A DNA stretch of 64,000 bases from Microcella sp. Its GTDB lineage: Bacteria > Actinomycetota > Actinomycetes > Actinomycetales > Microbacteriaceae. The position numbers and the translations under genes are program-made. The DNA lies in NCBI RefSeq assembly GCF_025808395.1, contig NZ_CP075524.1:1426001-1490000 (forward strand). The letters run 5' to 3'. The notes beneath the pieces were generated by a model. The model ran no database searches and had not been told where the DNA came from. It saw nothing but the letters and a program-made list of their open reading frames with translations. This document shows positions 39,500 through 49,232 of this stretch, one piece after another; the stretch's first letter is position 1, and each line of letters opens with the position of its first letter.

Positions 39500-40837
39500 A
39501 TGGCCGTCACCGGCTGGTTCGTGCTGCTCGTCGCCCTTGGCGTCGTGCCCGTCGTCGCGCTCTCGAGCGTGGTGCCCGCGGGCGAGGTGCTGCTCGGGTG
39601 GGTGGTGGTGTGCCTGCTGCTCGCGGCCGTCGATCTCGTGCTCGCCGCGTCGCCCCGCGCCATGCGACTCGAACGGCAGACGGATGCTCGCGTGCGCCTC
39701 ACCGAGACCGCGAGCGCCACGCTCTACGTCACCAACCCCACTCGGCGCACGCTGCGCGGCATCATCAGAGACGCGTGGGAGCCGTCGGCCGGCGCCACGC
39801 CCACCCGCCAGCGCGTGCTCGTGCCCGCAGCCGAGCGGCGCGCCGTCACCACCGCGCTCACACCGTGGCGTCGCGGAGAGCGCCGAGCCGTCATGGTCAC
39901 CATCAGGGCGATCGGGCCGCTGCGGCTCGCCGCGCGTCAGGCGAGCATCCGAGTGCCGGCAGAGATCACCGTGCTGCCCGAATTCGCCTCGCGAAAGCAC
40001 CTGCCCTCGCGGCTGGCGCGGCTGCGCGAGCTCGACGGGCGCACGAGCGTCATGGTGCGCGGCCAAGGCACCGAGTTCGACAGCCTGCGCGAGTATGTGC
40101 GCGGCGACGACGTGCGCTCGATCGACTGGAGGGCCACCGCCCGGCGCTCGGGAGGGCCCGGGCCAGACGGCGCACCCGCCCAGACGCTCATGGTGCGCAC
40201 GTGGCGGCCCGAGCGCGACCGGCACGTCGTCGTCATCATCGACTCGGGCCGCACCGCTGCCGCGCGCATCGCCGACGAGACCCGCATCGACACCGCATTC
40301 GAGTCGACGCTGCTCCTCTCGGCCCTCGCCGACCGCGCCGGAGACCGCGTCGACGTCGCCGTCTTCGACCGCCGCGTTCGCGGGCGCGTGCAGGGCTCGC
40401 GCGGCGCAGACCTGCTCACCAAGCTCGTCGAGATGATGGCGCCCGTCGACCCCGAACTGCTCGAGACCGACTGGACGGCCGTGCCGGCGCTCGTGCGCTC
40501 GATGACGGCGCAGCGGTCGCTCGTGGTGCTCGCGACTCCGCTCGAGTCGCCCGGCGCGACGCGCGGGCTGCTGACGATGCTGCCGCAGCTCACCACGAAG
40601 CACCTCGTGCTCGTCGCCGCCGTCACCGACCCGGCGCTCATCGAGGCCGGGAGTGCGCGCGACAACCGCGCCTCGGTGTATCGCGCTGCCGCCGCCGAGC
40701 GCGCCCTGCTCGACGCCGAGCGGGTCGCCGCCGCCGTGCGGCGCCTCGGTGGCGACGTGGTCAGTGCCGCGCCGCTCGACCTGCCGCCCGCCGTCGCCGA
40801 CCGGTATCTCGCCTACAAGGCGGCCGGGCGCCTCTAG
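39500..40837 (+). CDS. DUF58 (vWA-like) protein, MoxR partner
   Basis: A 445-residue protein. Two N-terminal membrane helices (about 5-24 and 27-50), then a beta-rich region and the DUF58 signature GTEFDSLREYVRGDDVRSIDWRATARR (about 190-216). The vWA-like fold has a MIDAS-type VVVIIDSGRTAAARIADETRIDTAFES. It is the usual partner of MoxR. Aquaporin follows on the same strand after a 95-bp gap with its own ribosome site. Confidence 0.9.
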   Translation: MAVTGWFVLLVALGVVPVVALSSVVPAGEVLLGWVVVCLLLAAVDLVLAASPRAMRLERQTDARVRLTETASATLYVTNPTRRTLRGIIRDAWEPSAGATPTRQRVLVPAAERRAVTTALTPWRRGERRAVMVTIRAIGPLRLAARQASIRVPAEITVLPEFASRKHLPSRLARLRELDGRTSVMVRGQGTEFDSLREYVRGDDVRSIDWRATARRSGGPGPDGAPAQTLMVRTWRPERDRHVVVIIDSGRTAAARIADETRIDTAFESTLLLSALADRAGDRVDVAVFDRRVRGRVQGSRGADLLTKLVEMMAPVDPELLETDWTAVPALVRSMTAQRSLVVLATPLESPGATRGLLTMLPQLTTKHLVLVAAVTDPALIEAGSARDNRASVYRAAAAERALLDAERVAAAVRRLGGDVVSAAPLDLPPAVADRYLAYKAAGRL

Positions 40838-40932
40838 TCGGCCGGGCGCAGCGCGGGGTGGCCACGGCGACGCCGCGCTTCGCTAGGGTGCTCTCGACGC
40901 CTCGTCACACCCCGCACCGAAGGAGCTGCCTC

Positions 40933-41661
40933 ATGGCGAAAGAGATTCCCACCCCGTCATCACCCTCGATGACCGCCCGACTCGTCGCCGAAGTGTTCGG
41001 CACCTTCTTGCTGGTCTTCGGCGTCATCGGCACCGCCTTCTTCTCGTCGGCGAACACCGGGCTGCTCGGCCCCGCCCTCGCCGTCGGCCTCGCGGTCATG
41101 GCCGGCGCCTATGCCGTCGGGCACATCTCGGGCGCCCACTTCAACCCCGCTGTGACGATCGGCGCCGCCGTCGCCGGGCGCTTCGCGTGGCGAGACACTC
41201 CGGCCTACATCGCCGCGCAGGCGCTGGGCGGGCTGCTCGCGAGCGGAGCCCTCGTGCTCATCGGCTCGTTCGGCCCCGCCGGTGCACTCGCCGACGCGCA
41301 AGCCGACGGCTTCTTCTCGAACGGCTTCGACGAGGGCTCGCCCGCGGGCTACGGCCTCGTCGCCGTCATCGTGGCCGAGCTCGTGCTCACCGCACTCTTT
41401 CTCGTCGTCATTCTCGGCGTCACCGACGACCGCGCGTTCGCCGGGTTCGCTCCGCTCGCGATCGGCCTCATGCTGACGGTCATGCACCTGGTGGCGATTC
41501 CGGTGAGCAACGCCTCGTTCAACCCGGCGCGCTCACTGGCGACGGCCGTCTTCGGCGGGACGGATGCTCTCGCACAGTTGTGGGTCTTCATCGTGATCCC
41601 CGTCATCGGTGCGGCACTCGGCGCACTGCTCTACCGCGCCGTGTTCGCCGGCAAGCGCTGA
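40933..41661 (+). CDS. aqpZ: Aquaporin Z-like water channel
   Basis: A 242-residue MIP-family channel with six membrane helices. The two pore motifs are GHISGAHFNPAVTIG (NPA near residue 74) and VSNASFNPARSLATA (NPA near residue 197). An aromatic/His set typical of AqpZ is likely, but the glycerol-facilitator type is not excluded. The ATG at 40933 follows AAGGAG. It interrupts the otherwise conserved DUF58-SpoIIM-RDD order, suggesting insertion of a cargo gene. Confidence 0.92.
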   Translation: MAKEIPTPSSPSMTARLVAEVFGTFLLVFGVIGTAFFSSANTGLLGPALAVGLAVMAGAYAVGHISGAHFNPAVTIGAAVAGRFAWRDTPAYIAAQALGGLLASGALVLIGSFGPAGALADAQADGFFSNGFDEGSPAGYGLVAVIVAELVLTALFLVVILGVTDDRAFAGFAPLAIGLMLTVMHLVAIPVSNASFNPARSLATAVFGGTDALAQLWVFIVIPVIGAALGALLYRAVFAGKR

Positions 41662-41667
41662 CGCACC

Positions 41668-42663
41668 TCAGTCACCGACGACGACGCGGGCGCCTCGACT
41701 GATCGGGTCGAGGTCGCCCGTCTCGCCGTCGCGGAAGGCGCGTCGGCCGAGCATCCACTGATAGAGCAGAAACGCCACCAGCGCCACAGTGCCGATGCCG
41801 ATGCGCACGACGTCAGGCCACTCTTGGCGGGTGACATAGCCCTCGATGATGCCGCTCACGAGCAGTGCGGCGACGAGGCCGCCGATGATCGCGAACAGTG
41901 CTCGGCCGTCGTCGGCGAGCGCCTGCAGCCGCGTGCGGGGGCCCGGAGACACCCACGCCCAGAAGATCATGAGCCCGCCGGCCGCGGCGACGAAGATCGC
42001 ATAGATCTCGAGCTGGCCGTGCGGAAGGATGTTGAGAAAGAACACGTCGAGCCGGTCGAACTCGGCCATGATGCCGGCGCTGAGCCCCAAGCCCTGCGCG
42101 TTCTGGAAGAGCACGAACGGCACGTAGACGCCCGTGATGCCGAAGGCCACCGACTGCGTGGCGATCCAGGCGTTGTTGCTGAACACCTGCAGGCCGAACA
42201 CGGCCTCACTCGACTCGCTGTAGTAGCCGACGAAGTCTTGCTCGGCGTAGCGGCGCAGATCGTCGTAGTCGCCGAGCGCGGCGATGACCCCCGGGTTCGT
42301 CGCCACCCACACGGCGTAGAGCGTGGCCACGACGATGAACGATGCGGCGACGGCGAGCGTCAGATAGCGGATGCGGTAGAGCGCCGCCGGCACCTCGCGC
42401 GTCGCGTAGCGCGCCAGCTGCGCCAGCGGCTCTGTGGTGGCGCCCGTGAAGCGCAGGCGGGCGCGCGACAGCAGCACGCTGAGGGTGGCGGCCTGCGGCA
42501 CCTGCCCGGCACTCGTCGTGATCGCCGACAGGTGGGTGGCCCCCGCCTGGTAGTGCTCGATGAGCTCGTCGGCGTCGCGACCGGCGAAGCGGCGTCGGCG
42601 CGAGAGCTCGCGCAGCCGATCCCATTCGGCGGCGTGGGCTGAAGAGTATGCGTCGAGATCCAT
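41668..42663 (-). CDS. SpoIIM-like (DUF95) membrane protein
   Basis: A 331-residue stage II sporulation protein M-like membrane protein with an N-terminal helical cytoplasmic domain (MDLDAYSSAHAAEWDRLRELSRRRR) and about five membrane helices (from about residue 100). The motif ILPHGQLEIYAIFVAAAGGL (about 215-235) is the conserved SpoIIM/DUF95 core. It is not evidence of sporulation; the family is widespread beside RDD and DUF58 proteins. The ATG at 42663 is taken; one at 42681 would overlap the divergent RDD gene start. Confidence 0.87.
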   Translation of the reverse strand: MDLDAYSSAHAAEWDRLRELSRRRRFAGRDADELIEHYQAGATHLSAITTSAGQVPQAATLSVLLSRARLRFTGATTEPLAQLARYATREVPAALYRIRYLTLAVAASFIVVATLYAVWVATNPGVIAALGDYDDLRRYAEQDFVGYYSESSEAVFGLQVFSNNAWIATQSVAFGITGVYVPFVLFQNAQGLGLSAGIMAEFDRLDVFFLNILPHGQLEIYAIFVAAAGGLMIFWAWVSPGPRTRLQALADDGRALFAIIGGLVAALLVSGIIEGYVTRQEWPDVVRIGIGTVALVAFLLYQWMLGRRAFRDGETGDLDPISRGARVVVGD

Positions 42664-42679
42664 CTGTTTAGATGATGTC

Positions 42680-43531
42680 ATGTCTGGCGCGGCGGCAACC
42701 CTGAGCTCTCACGACAGCGAGCGCGAACTGCTCACCGGCGAGGCCGTCGCCCTCGAGCTGCGGGCGACGAGCGTCATTCTGCGCATGGCGGGCGGCATCA
42801 TCGACTACCTCGTCTACATCAGCGCAACGCTGCTGCTCGCCTGGGGCGCCTTCTCACTCGCGTTCGACACCGGGCTGCCCGAGGCGCTGTACGGCACCGT
42901 CGTCATCGCGTGCATGGTCGTGGGCCTCGTGCTCGTGCCCGCCACGGTCGAGACGGCGAGCCAGGGCAAGTCGCTCGGCCGCCTCGCCCTCGGCGACCGC
43001 ATCGTGCGCGACGACGGCGGAGCGATCTCGTTTCGGCACGCCTTCATCCGCTCGCTCGTCGGAGTGTTCGAGATCGTCATGACCGCCGGCGGTCTCGCGG
43101 TGGTGGTCGCCATGCTCAACTCTCGCGCCAAGCGCCTGGGCGACCTGCTCGCCGGCACCTACAGCCAGTACGAGCGGGTCTCGAGTGTGACGCCGCCCGT
43201 GTTCGGGGTTCCGGTCGAGCTGGTGGAATGGGCATCCACCGCCGACGTCGCCCGAATGCCCGATGCGCTGTCGCGCCGCATCGCCCAGTTTCTGCGGCAG
43301 GCAGCCGGCCACACTGCGGCGACGCGCGAGCGGCTCGCCCGCGACCTCGCGACCGAAGCCGCCCTCTACGTCTCGCCCGTTCCGGGCGGCGACCCCGAGC
43401 TGTTTCTCGCCGGCGTGTCAGTGCTGCGACGCGAGCGCGAGGCCACGGCGCTCAGGCTCGAGCGGGCGCGACTCGACGAGCTGCAGCCGACGCTCGCCGC
43501 GCTGCCGCACGGTTTTCCTGACCGGGGGTAA
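42680..43531 (+). CDS. RDD-family membrane protein
   Basis: A 283-residue protein. An RDD domain with three membrane helices spans about 18-165 (MAGGIIDYLVYISATLLLAWG, TASQGKSLGRLALGDRIV, SRAKRLGDLLAGTYSQYE), followed by a cytoplasmic helical tail. Its start is only 16 bp from the divergent SpoIIM-like start and has no Shine-Dalgarno sequence, so the mRNA may be leaderless. Last gene of the MoxR/DUF58 block; the ahcY relic begins at the base after its stop. Confidence 0.85.
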   Translation: MSGAAATLSSHDSERELLTGEAVALELRATSVILRMAGGIIDYLVYISATLLLAWGAFSLAFDTGLPEALYGTVVIACMVVGLVLVPATVETASQGKSLGRLALGDRIVRDDGGAISFRHAFIRSLVGVFEIVMTAGGLAVVVAMLNSRAKRLGDLLAGTYSQYERVSSVTPPVFGVPVELVEWASTADVARMPDALSRRIAQFLRQAAGHTAATRERLARDLATEAALYVSPVPGGDPELFLAGVSVLRREREATALRLERARLDELQPTLAALPHGFPDRG

Positions 43532-43558
43532 TCAGTAGCGGTAGTGGTCGACCTTGAA
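43532..43558 (-). pseudogene. Relic of a second ahcY 3' end
   Basis: On the minus strand these 27 bases read F-K-V-D-H-Y-R-Y-stop, the same C-terminus as the intact AhcY (YKVDHYRY-stop) whose gene ends 38 bp upstream in transcription. At DNA level about 22 of 25 positions match. Nothing AhcY-like is found further into the frame (ARDRVLSR...). It looks like the last codons of an earlier ahcY copy left after recombination or replacement. Confidence 0.6.
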
Positions 43559-43560
43559 CG

Positions 43561-43584
43561 CGCGATCGCGGACGAGCGATCGCG
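43561..43584 (-). terminator. Hairpin after ahcY
   Basis: CGCGATCG (43561-43568) pairs perfectly with CGATCGCG (43577-43584) around an 8-nt loop, 12 bp past the ahcY stop. No U-run. It lies between the live ahcY end and the relic end. Confidence 0.55.
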
Positions 43585-43595
43585 AGAGAGCCGTG

Positions 43596-45080
<1,485 letters not shown>

Positions 45081-45121
45081 GCCCGCCATTCTCGCAGGCT
45101 CGACCCGAGCATCCGCTCGTC

Positions 45122-45805
45122 TCACCCGGGTCGTTCGGCGGAGTCTCTCAGACGTTCCAGCGCGGCTAAGACGAGGTCGAGCCCGAAGGTGAACTCCCCC
45201 GCCGGGTCGTAGCCGGCAGCGACGAGCGCCGCGGCGGATTCGTTGAGGTACGGAAACTCGTCGGGAGGGAGCTGGGGCAGGAACACTTCTTGAGTCATGT
45301 CTGCCAGCGCATCGGCGGTGTCGGGCAAGCTCGCTTCTTGCAGCGCGAATCCGTAGACATAGCTGTCGAGCAGCCAGTTGGCGTGCGTCGCCATCGCGAC
45401 CGAGAACCCTGCCTTCCGCAGGCAGGCCGTGACCGCCTCGCGGTGACGAAGGTTTGCCGGGCCGGGCGTTGTGCGCGATTCCATCAGGCCGATGGCCCAC
45501 GGGTGGCGAGCGAGCACCTCTCGAGCAGAAATGGCTCGCCGACGCATCGCCGCCTGCCAGTCGGTGTCGGCGAGCGGAAGCTCGATCTCGCCGAACACGA
45601 CGTCGATCATGGCGTCGAGCAACTCGTCTCTGCTCGCCACGTAGTGGTAGAGCGACATCGCGCCCGCGCCGAGCGCGCTCGCAAGCCGGCGCATGCTCAC
45701 CCCATCGACGTCCTCGCTGTCGGCAAGCCGTACCGCTTCGATCACGATTCGGTGCGTGCTCAGCCCCGCGCCTGGCGCTGACTCACGTTGGTGCTTGTCG
45801 CGCAC
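45122..45805 (-). CDS. TetR family transcriptional regulator
   Basis: A 227-residue repressor. The HTH is near residues 15-60 (AVRLADSEDVDGVSMRRLASALGAGAMSLYHYV), with a C-terminal domain of the tetracyclin-repressor-like type (FLPQLPPDEFPYLNES). The GTG at 45805 has GCGAGG upstream. Divergent from two small membrane protein genes, with three near-identical palindromes between. It probably represses those genes and itself; the ligand is unknown. Confidence 0.87.
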   Translation of the reverse strand: MRDKHQRESAPGAGLSTHRIVIEAVRLADSEDVDGVSMRRLASALGAGAMSLYHYVASRDELLDAMIDVVFGEIELPLADTDWQAAMRRRAISAREVLARHPWAIGLMESRTTPGPANLRHREAVTACLRKAGFSVAMATHANWLLDSYVYGFALQEASLPDTADALADMTQEVFLPQLPPDEFPYLNESAAALVAAGYDPAGEFTFGLDLVLAALERLRDSAERPG

Positions 45806-45830
45806 GGATTACCTCGCCTTCCCGACCGAC

Positions 45831-45883
45831 TTGACAAGCGTACAGTGTACGAGCAATAGTACGGCGTACGACGTACGGTGTAC
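45831..45883. promoter_or_regulatory. Promoter with three GTACRGYGTAC palindromes
   Basis: GTACAGTGTAC (45840-45850), GTACGGCGTAC (45859-45869) and GTACGGTGTAC (45873-45883) are tandem 11-bp dyads. A consensus -35 TTGACA is at 45831-45836, and the first dyad fills the spacer to an AATAGT -10. Repressor occupancy would thus block the promoter of the DUF6326 gene. Confidence 0.75.
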
Positions 45884-45954
45884 GAGATTGTCACTGTTCG
45901 TCGTGACCGGCCGCGACTCCCGGGGTCGGACCGTTCTCGACGAAAGAAGAACCG

Positions 45955-46455
45955 ATGTCACGCGAATCACGAACCCCGACGTTGCTCGATAACCCGCCGA
46001 TCTCGGTACACACCAAGCTCGCGGCAGCGTGGACAGGCTTCATGTTTCTCTACGTCTACGTCGACGTACTCGGCTTCTACAAGCCCGGCGTCATCGACGG
46101 CCTGCTGAATGGCCTCATTTGGGAGTTCGAGGTCAGCGCGACGCTGCTCACGATCTTCCTCGTCTCCGTGTCGGTACCGGCGGTGATGATTGTGCTCTCT
46201 GCGACGCTGCCTGCCCGAGCGAACCGCGCCACGAACCTCGTCGTGGCGTTGCTCCTCATTCCGTATTCGCTGTTCAACGCGGTCGGCGAGACCTTGGAGT
46301 GGTCCGCCTTCTACGGCATCGCCATCGCCGTTGAGGTGCTGATCCTGGCGTTCATCCTGCGCACCGCATGGGCCTGGCCCCGAGTGCCCGCCTCCGAGAA
46401 TGCGAGCGCGAGCGGGGCAACAGCCGCGGCATCGCCCAGTGCAACGATCGAGTGA
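45955..46455 (+). CDS. DUF6326-like four-helix membrane protein
   Basis: A 166-residue protein with about four membrane helices (around 24-42, 60-83, 95-110, 117-137) and a Ser/Ala-rich tail. The segment MFLYVYVDVLGFYKPGVIDG is typical of the small family often annotated DUF6326; function unknown. The ATG at 45955 follows GAAAGAAG. The next gene start overlaps its stop (GTGA). Controlled, by position, by the divergent TetR. Confidence 0.72.
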   Translation: MSRESRTPTLLDNPPISVHTKLAAAWTGFMFLYVYVDVLGFYKPGVIDGLLNGLIWEFEVSATLLTIFLVSVSVPAVMIVLSATLPARANRATNLVVALLLIPYSLFNAVGETLEWSAFYGIAIAVEVLILAFILRTAWAWPRVPASENASASGATAAASPSATIE

Positions 46456-47081
46456 AGAGCGGTTGGCCTGCAGTCACAGGCCTCTTGCTTCTCAGTGCGC
46501 TGCCCGTGCTCGGGGGCCTACTTCGCCTCATGGAAGGGCGGGGTGACCGCGAGGGCGAGCTTGTCGTGGCCTCACTGGTGGCGATCGTCTCGCACATCGT
46601 GGCGATGAGCGTGCTCTGCATTCTCGGCGCCTTCCAGTTCTCTCCAGCGCTGCGGATGTGGCGCGGATGGCACCGCACCGCCGGTCGAGTGCTGATTCCA
46701 GCCGGTGTCATCGCGGCGCTGTCGAGCATCTGGCTCGCGGTCTTCTTCGGCGGTCCCGCTGCGGAGTTTCCGCTCGCGATGGTTCGACTGGTCTTCGCCG
46801 TGCCCATGCTGGTGTTTCTCGTGCTGGCCACAACCGCCATCGCGCGGCGCAGATTCGTCGCGCACGGAGCATGGATGACGCGCGCCTACGCGATCGCTGT
46901 CTCTGGCGGAACCCAAGCGCTCGTCAGCGTGCTGTGGTCGATACCCTTCGGCGAAGCCGATGCCGTCGGTGAGATCTGGGTCGTCGCCGCGGGCTTTGCG
47001 ATCAATACCCTCGTGGCAGAGGTGCTGATCCGCCGACGCGCGCGCCGACGAGTGCCCGCTACCGTGATCAGGCGCGAATGA
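46452..47081 (+). CDS. DUF2306-like membrane protein
   Basis: A 209-residue protein with about six membrane helices. The segments GAFQFSPALRMWRGWHRTAGRVLIPAG and RRFVAHGAWMTRAYAIAVSGGTQAL carry spaced histidines that could bind heme or metal, as in the DUF2306 family (my recall; not proven). The GTG at 46452 overlaps the previous stop. Convergent with manB, with a 14-bp overlap of 3' ends. Confidence 0.75.
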   Translation: MKSGWPAVTGLLLLSALPVLGGLLRLMEGRGDREGELVVASLVAIVSHIVAMSVLCILGAFQFSPALRMWRGWHRTAGRVLIPAGVIAALSSIWLAVFFGGPAAEFPLAMVRLVFAVPMLVFLVLATTAIARRRFVAHGAWMTRAYAIAVSGGTQALVSVLWSIPFGEADAVGEIWVVAAGFAINTLVAEVLIRRRARRRVPATVIRRE

Positions 47082-48483
47082 GGGCGAGCACTTCGTCGCG
47101 GATGCGCGCCATGGTCTGAGCCGTGCGCCCCTCGGCGTTGAGGCGCAGCAGCGGCTCGGTGTTTGAGGGGCGCACGCTGAACCACCACCAGTCGCCATCA
47201 TCGGTCGTGCCGGCGTAGGTGAGGCCGTCGAGCTCGTCGACCTCTCCGCGCCCCTGAAACGCCTCGACGATGCGCGTGTACGCGGCGGGAACGTCGTCGA
47301 CGGTCGAGTTGATCTCACCGCTCGCCGTGTACGGCGTGAACTCGGCGGCGAGCGCCGAGAGCGGCCCGTCGTACTCGCCGAACTGGGCGATGAGGTGCAT
47401 GGCGGCGAGCATGCCGTTGTCTGCGCCCCAGAAGTCGCGAAAGTAGTAGTGCGCCGAGTGCTCGCCGCCGAAGATCGCACCCGTCTCATGCATGACGTCT
47501 TTGATGAGCGAGTGGCCCACCTTCGTGCGCACGGCGATCGCGCCCGCCGCCTCGATGGTCTCGGGCACGACGCGCGAGGTGATGAGGTTGTGCACGACGC
47601 GGATGTCGCCGGTCTCGCCGGCAGCCCGCACGCGCGTGATCTCGCGCAGCGCCACGATCGCGGCGACAGCGCTCGGGGTCACCGGCTGACCGAGCTCGTC
47701 GATGACGAAGCACCGGTCGGCGTCGCCGTCGAACGCCAGCCCCAGGTCGGCACCGTGCTCGAGCACGGCGGCCTGCAGGTCGACGAGGTTCGCGGGCTCG
47801 AGGGGGTTCGCCTCGTGGTTCGGAAAGGTTCCGTCGAGCTCGAAGTAGAGCGGCACGATGTCGAGCGGCAGCGCCGGCAGCCCGGCCGCCGTGCCGAGCA
47901 CCGCGGGCACTGTCAGGCCGCCCATGCCGTTGCCGGCATCCACCACCACACGCAGCGGGCGCACACTCGTCAGGTCGACGAGCTCGCGCAGGTAGGTGGC
48001 GTAGTCGGCGAGAACGTCGCGGTGCGAGATCGTGCCGGGAGCATCCGTCGCCGTGATTCCGCTCGCGAGGTAGGCCTGTGCGCGATCGCGGATGCCCGCC
48101 AGCCCCGTGTCGAGGCTGATGCCTTGCGCGCCCGCACGACAGAACTTGATGCCGTTGTAGGTGGCCGGGTTGTGGCTCGCGGTGAACATCGCCGCCGGCA
48201 CGCCGTAGTGGCCGCTCGCGAAGTAGGTCTGATCGGTCGAGCACAGCCCGAGCATGATGACCGAGGCGCCCCGAGCGGTCGCACCTCGGGCGAAGGCGGC
48301 GGCGAAACCGGGCGAACTGTCGCGCATGTCGTGCCCCACGGCGATCTCGAGGCTCTCCGCGCCGATTTCGTCGACGAAACCGGCGCCGAGCGCTTCGACG
48401 ACCTGCTCGGTGAGCTGAGTGCCGACGAGGCCGCGAACGTCGTAGGCCTTGATGAACGAGCTGAGATCAGGCGTGGTGGTCAC
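47068..48483 (-). CDS. manB: Phosphomannomutase/phosphoglucomutase
   Basis: A 471-residue alpha-D-phosphohexomutase converting mannose-6-P to mannose-1-P, the step after ManA toward GDP-mannose and cell-envelope mannans. All four active-site loops are present: TASHNPATYNG with the phosphoserine, metal-binding AFDGDADRC, sugar-binding GGEHSAHYYF, and phosphate-binding VRPSNTEPLLRL. The gene order manB-DUF3499-metallopeptidase-like-whiB2 matches mycobacteria. The ATG at 48483 is standard. Confidence 0.94.
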   Translation of the reverse strand: MTTTPDLSSFIKAYDVRGLVGTQLTEQVVEALGAGFVDEIGAESLEIAVGHDMRDSSPGFAAAFARGATARGASVIMLGLCSTDQTYFASGHYGVPAAMFTASHNPATYNGIKFCRAGAQGISLDTGLAGIRDRAQAYLASGITATDAPGTISHRDVLADYATYLRELVDLTSVRPLRVVVDAGNGMGGLTVPAVLGTAAGLPALPLDIVPLYFELDGTFPNHEANPLEPANLVDLQAAVLEHGADLGLAFDGDADRCFVIDELGQPVTPSAVAAIVALREITRVRAAGETGDIRVVHNLITSRVVPETIEAAGAIAVRTKVGHSLIKDVMHETGAIFGGEHSAHYYFRDFWGADNGMLAAMHLIAQFGEYDGPLSALAAEFTPYTASGEINSTVDDVPAAYTRIVEAFQGRGEVDELDGLTYAGTTDDGDWWWFSVRPSNTEPLLRLNAEGRTAQTMARIRDEVLALIRA

Positions 48484-48507
48484 GAGTTCAGGGTAGTGCC
48501 GAGACGC

Positions 48508-48726
48508 TCAGCCGACCTCGCCGAGCGCGCTGTATCGCACGATCTGCCAGCCGTTGGGGGCCGAGAGCCGTTCAGAGTGCCGGTCGCACAAGTCGTAGCT
48601 GTGCGGCTCGGGTCGAGCGCTCAGGGGCCCGAGCACCGCCATCGAGTCGGCGTACACGTAGGTGAGGGTGCGCACTGCTGCCTCGCTGCACGCCACCTTG
48701 CTGCACGGTCGACCGTTCATCGTCAT
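48508..48726 (-). CDS. DUF3499 family small protein
   Basis: A 72-residue protein with cysteines at 8, 13 and 47 and histidines in HSYDLCDRHSERL, which suggests a small zinc site. It lies between manB and a Rv3259-like gene, as in other actinobacteria (Rv3258c position). Function unknown. The ATG at 48726 is used; one at 48720 is equally possible. Confidence 0.82.
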   Translation of the reverse strand: MTMNGRPCSKVACSEAAVRTLTYVYADSMAVLGPLSARPEPHSYDLCDRHSERLSAPNGWQIVRYSALGEVG

Positions 48727-48772
48727 GCCAGCATACGGCGGGCTGCCGACCTGGCCGCGTTAGGCTGGCAGC

Positions 48773-49225
48773 GTGGCACGAGCAGGCAAGACTCCGGGTG
48801 GCCCGGCACACGGTCAGCCCAGCGCCCGAGCCCGCGCCCGGCATGGCCGCCACGGCCGCTCGCCCGTCACCGGGCCGCACCTGCCCCTCGCGCACACGCG
48901 CCGCGACCTCTTCGAGACCACCGTGCAGGCGACGGCCGAATACCTGGTCGACCAGTGGCCAGACGAGTTGGCACGGCTGCGCATCCAGGTGCAGCCGATG
49001 CCCGATCAGCCGAACGCCGTCAACGGGGTGGCCCGCTGGCGCGTCGTGCCCGAGCGCGACCTCGTGGTGCTCTACCGCATTCCGATCGAGCGCATGAGTC
49101 GGCTGCACCGCGACGACGCGTGGCACCGGCGGCTCATGGTCGAGAGCTGCGTGTTTCGGGCGGTCGGCGAGCTCATCGGCAAAGATCCGTGGGATCTCGC
49201 GCCCGAGCGCTTTCGCCACTGGTGA
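48773..49225 (+). CDS. Metallopeptidase-family protein (Rv3259-like), likely inactive
   Basis: A 150-residue protein with a basic disordered N-terminus (about 1-40) and a zincin-like domain (RRDLFETTVQATAEYLVDQWPDELARLRIQVQ..., then RLMVESCVFRAVGELIGKDPWDL). The position where zincins have HExxH reads VESCVFRAVGELIG here, so the zinc ligands appear to be lost. Divergent from DUF3499. Placement matches Rv3259 in mycobacteria. Its molecular role is unknown. Confidence 0.7.
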   Translation: MARAGKTPGGPAHGQPSARARARHGRHGRSPVTGPHLPLAHTRRDLFETTVQATAEYLVDQWPDELARLRIQVQPMPDQPNAVNGVARWRVVPERDLVVLYRIPIERMSRLHRDDAWHRRLMVESCVFRAVGELIGKDPWDLAPERFRHW

Positions 49226-49232
49226 GCGGCGT

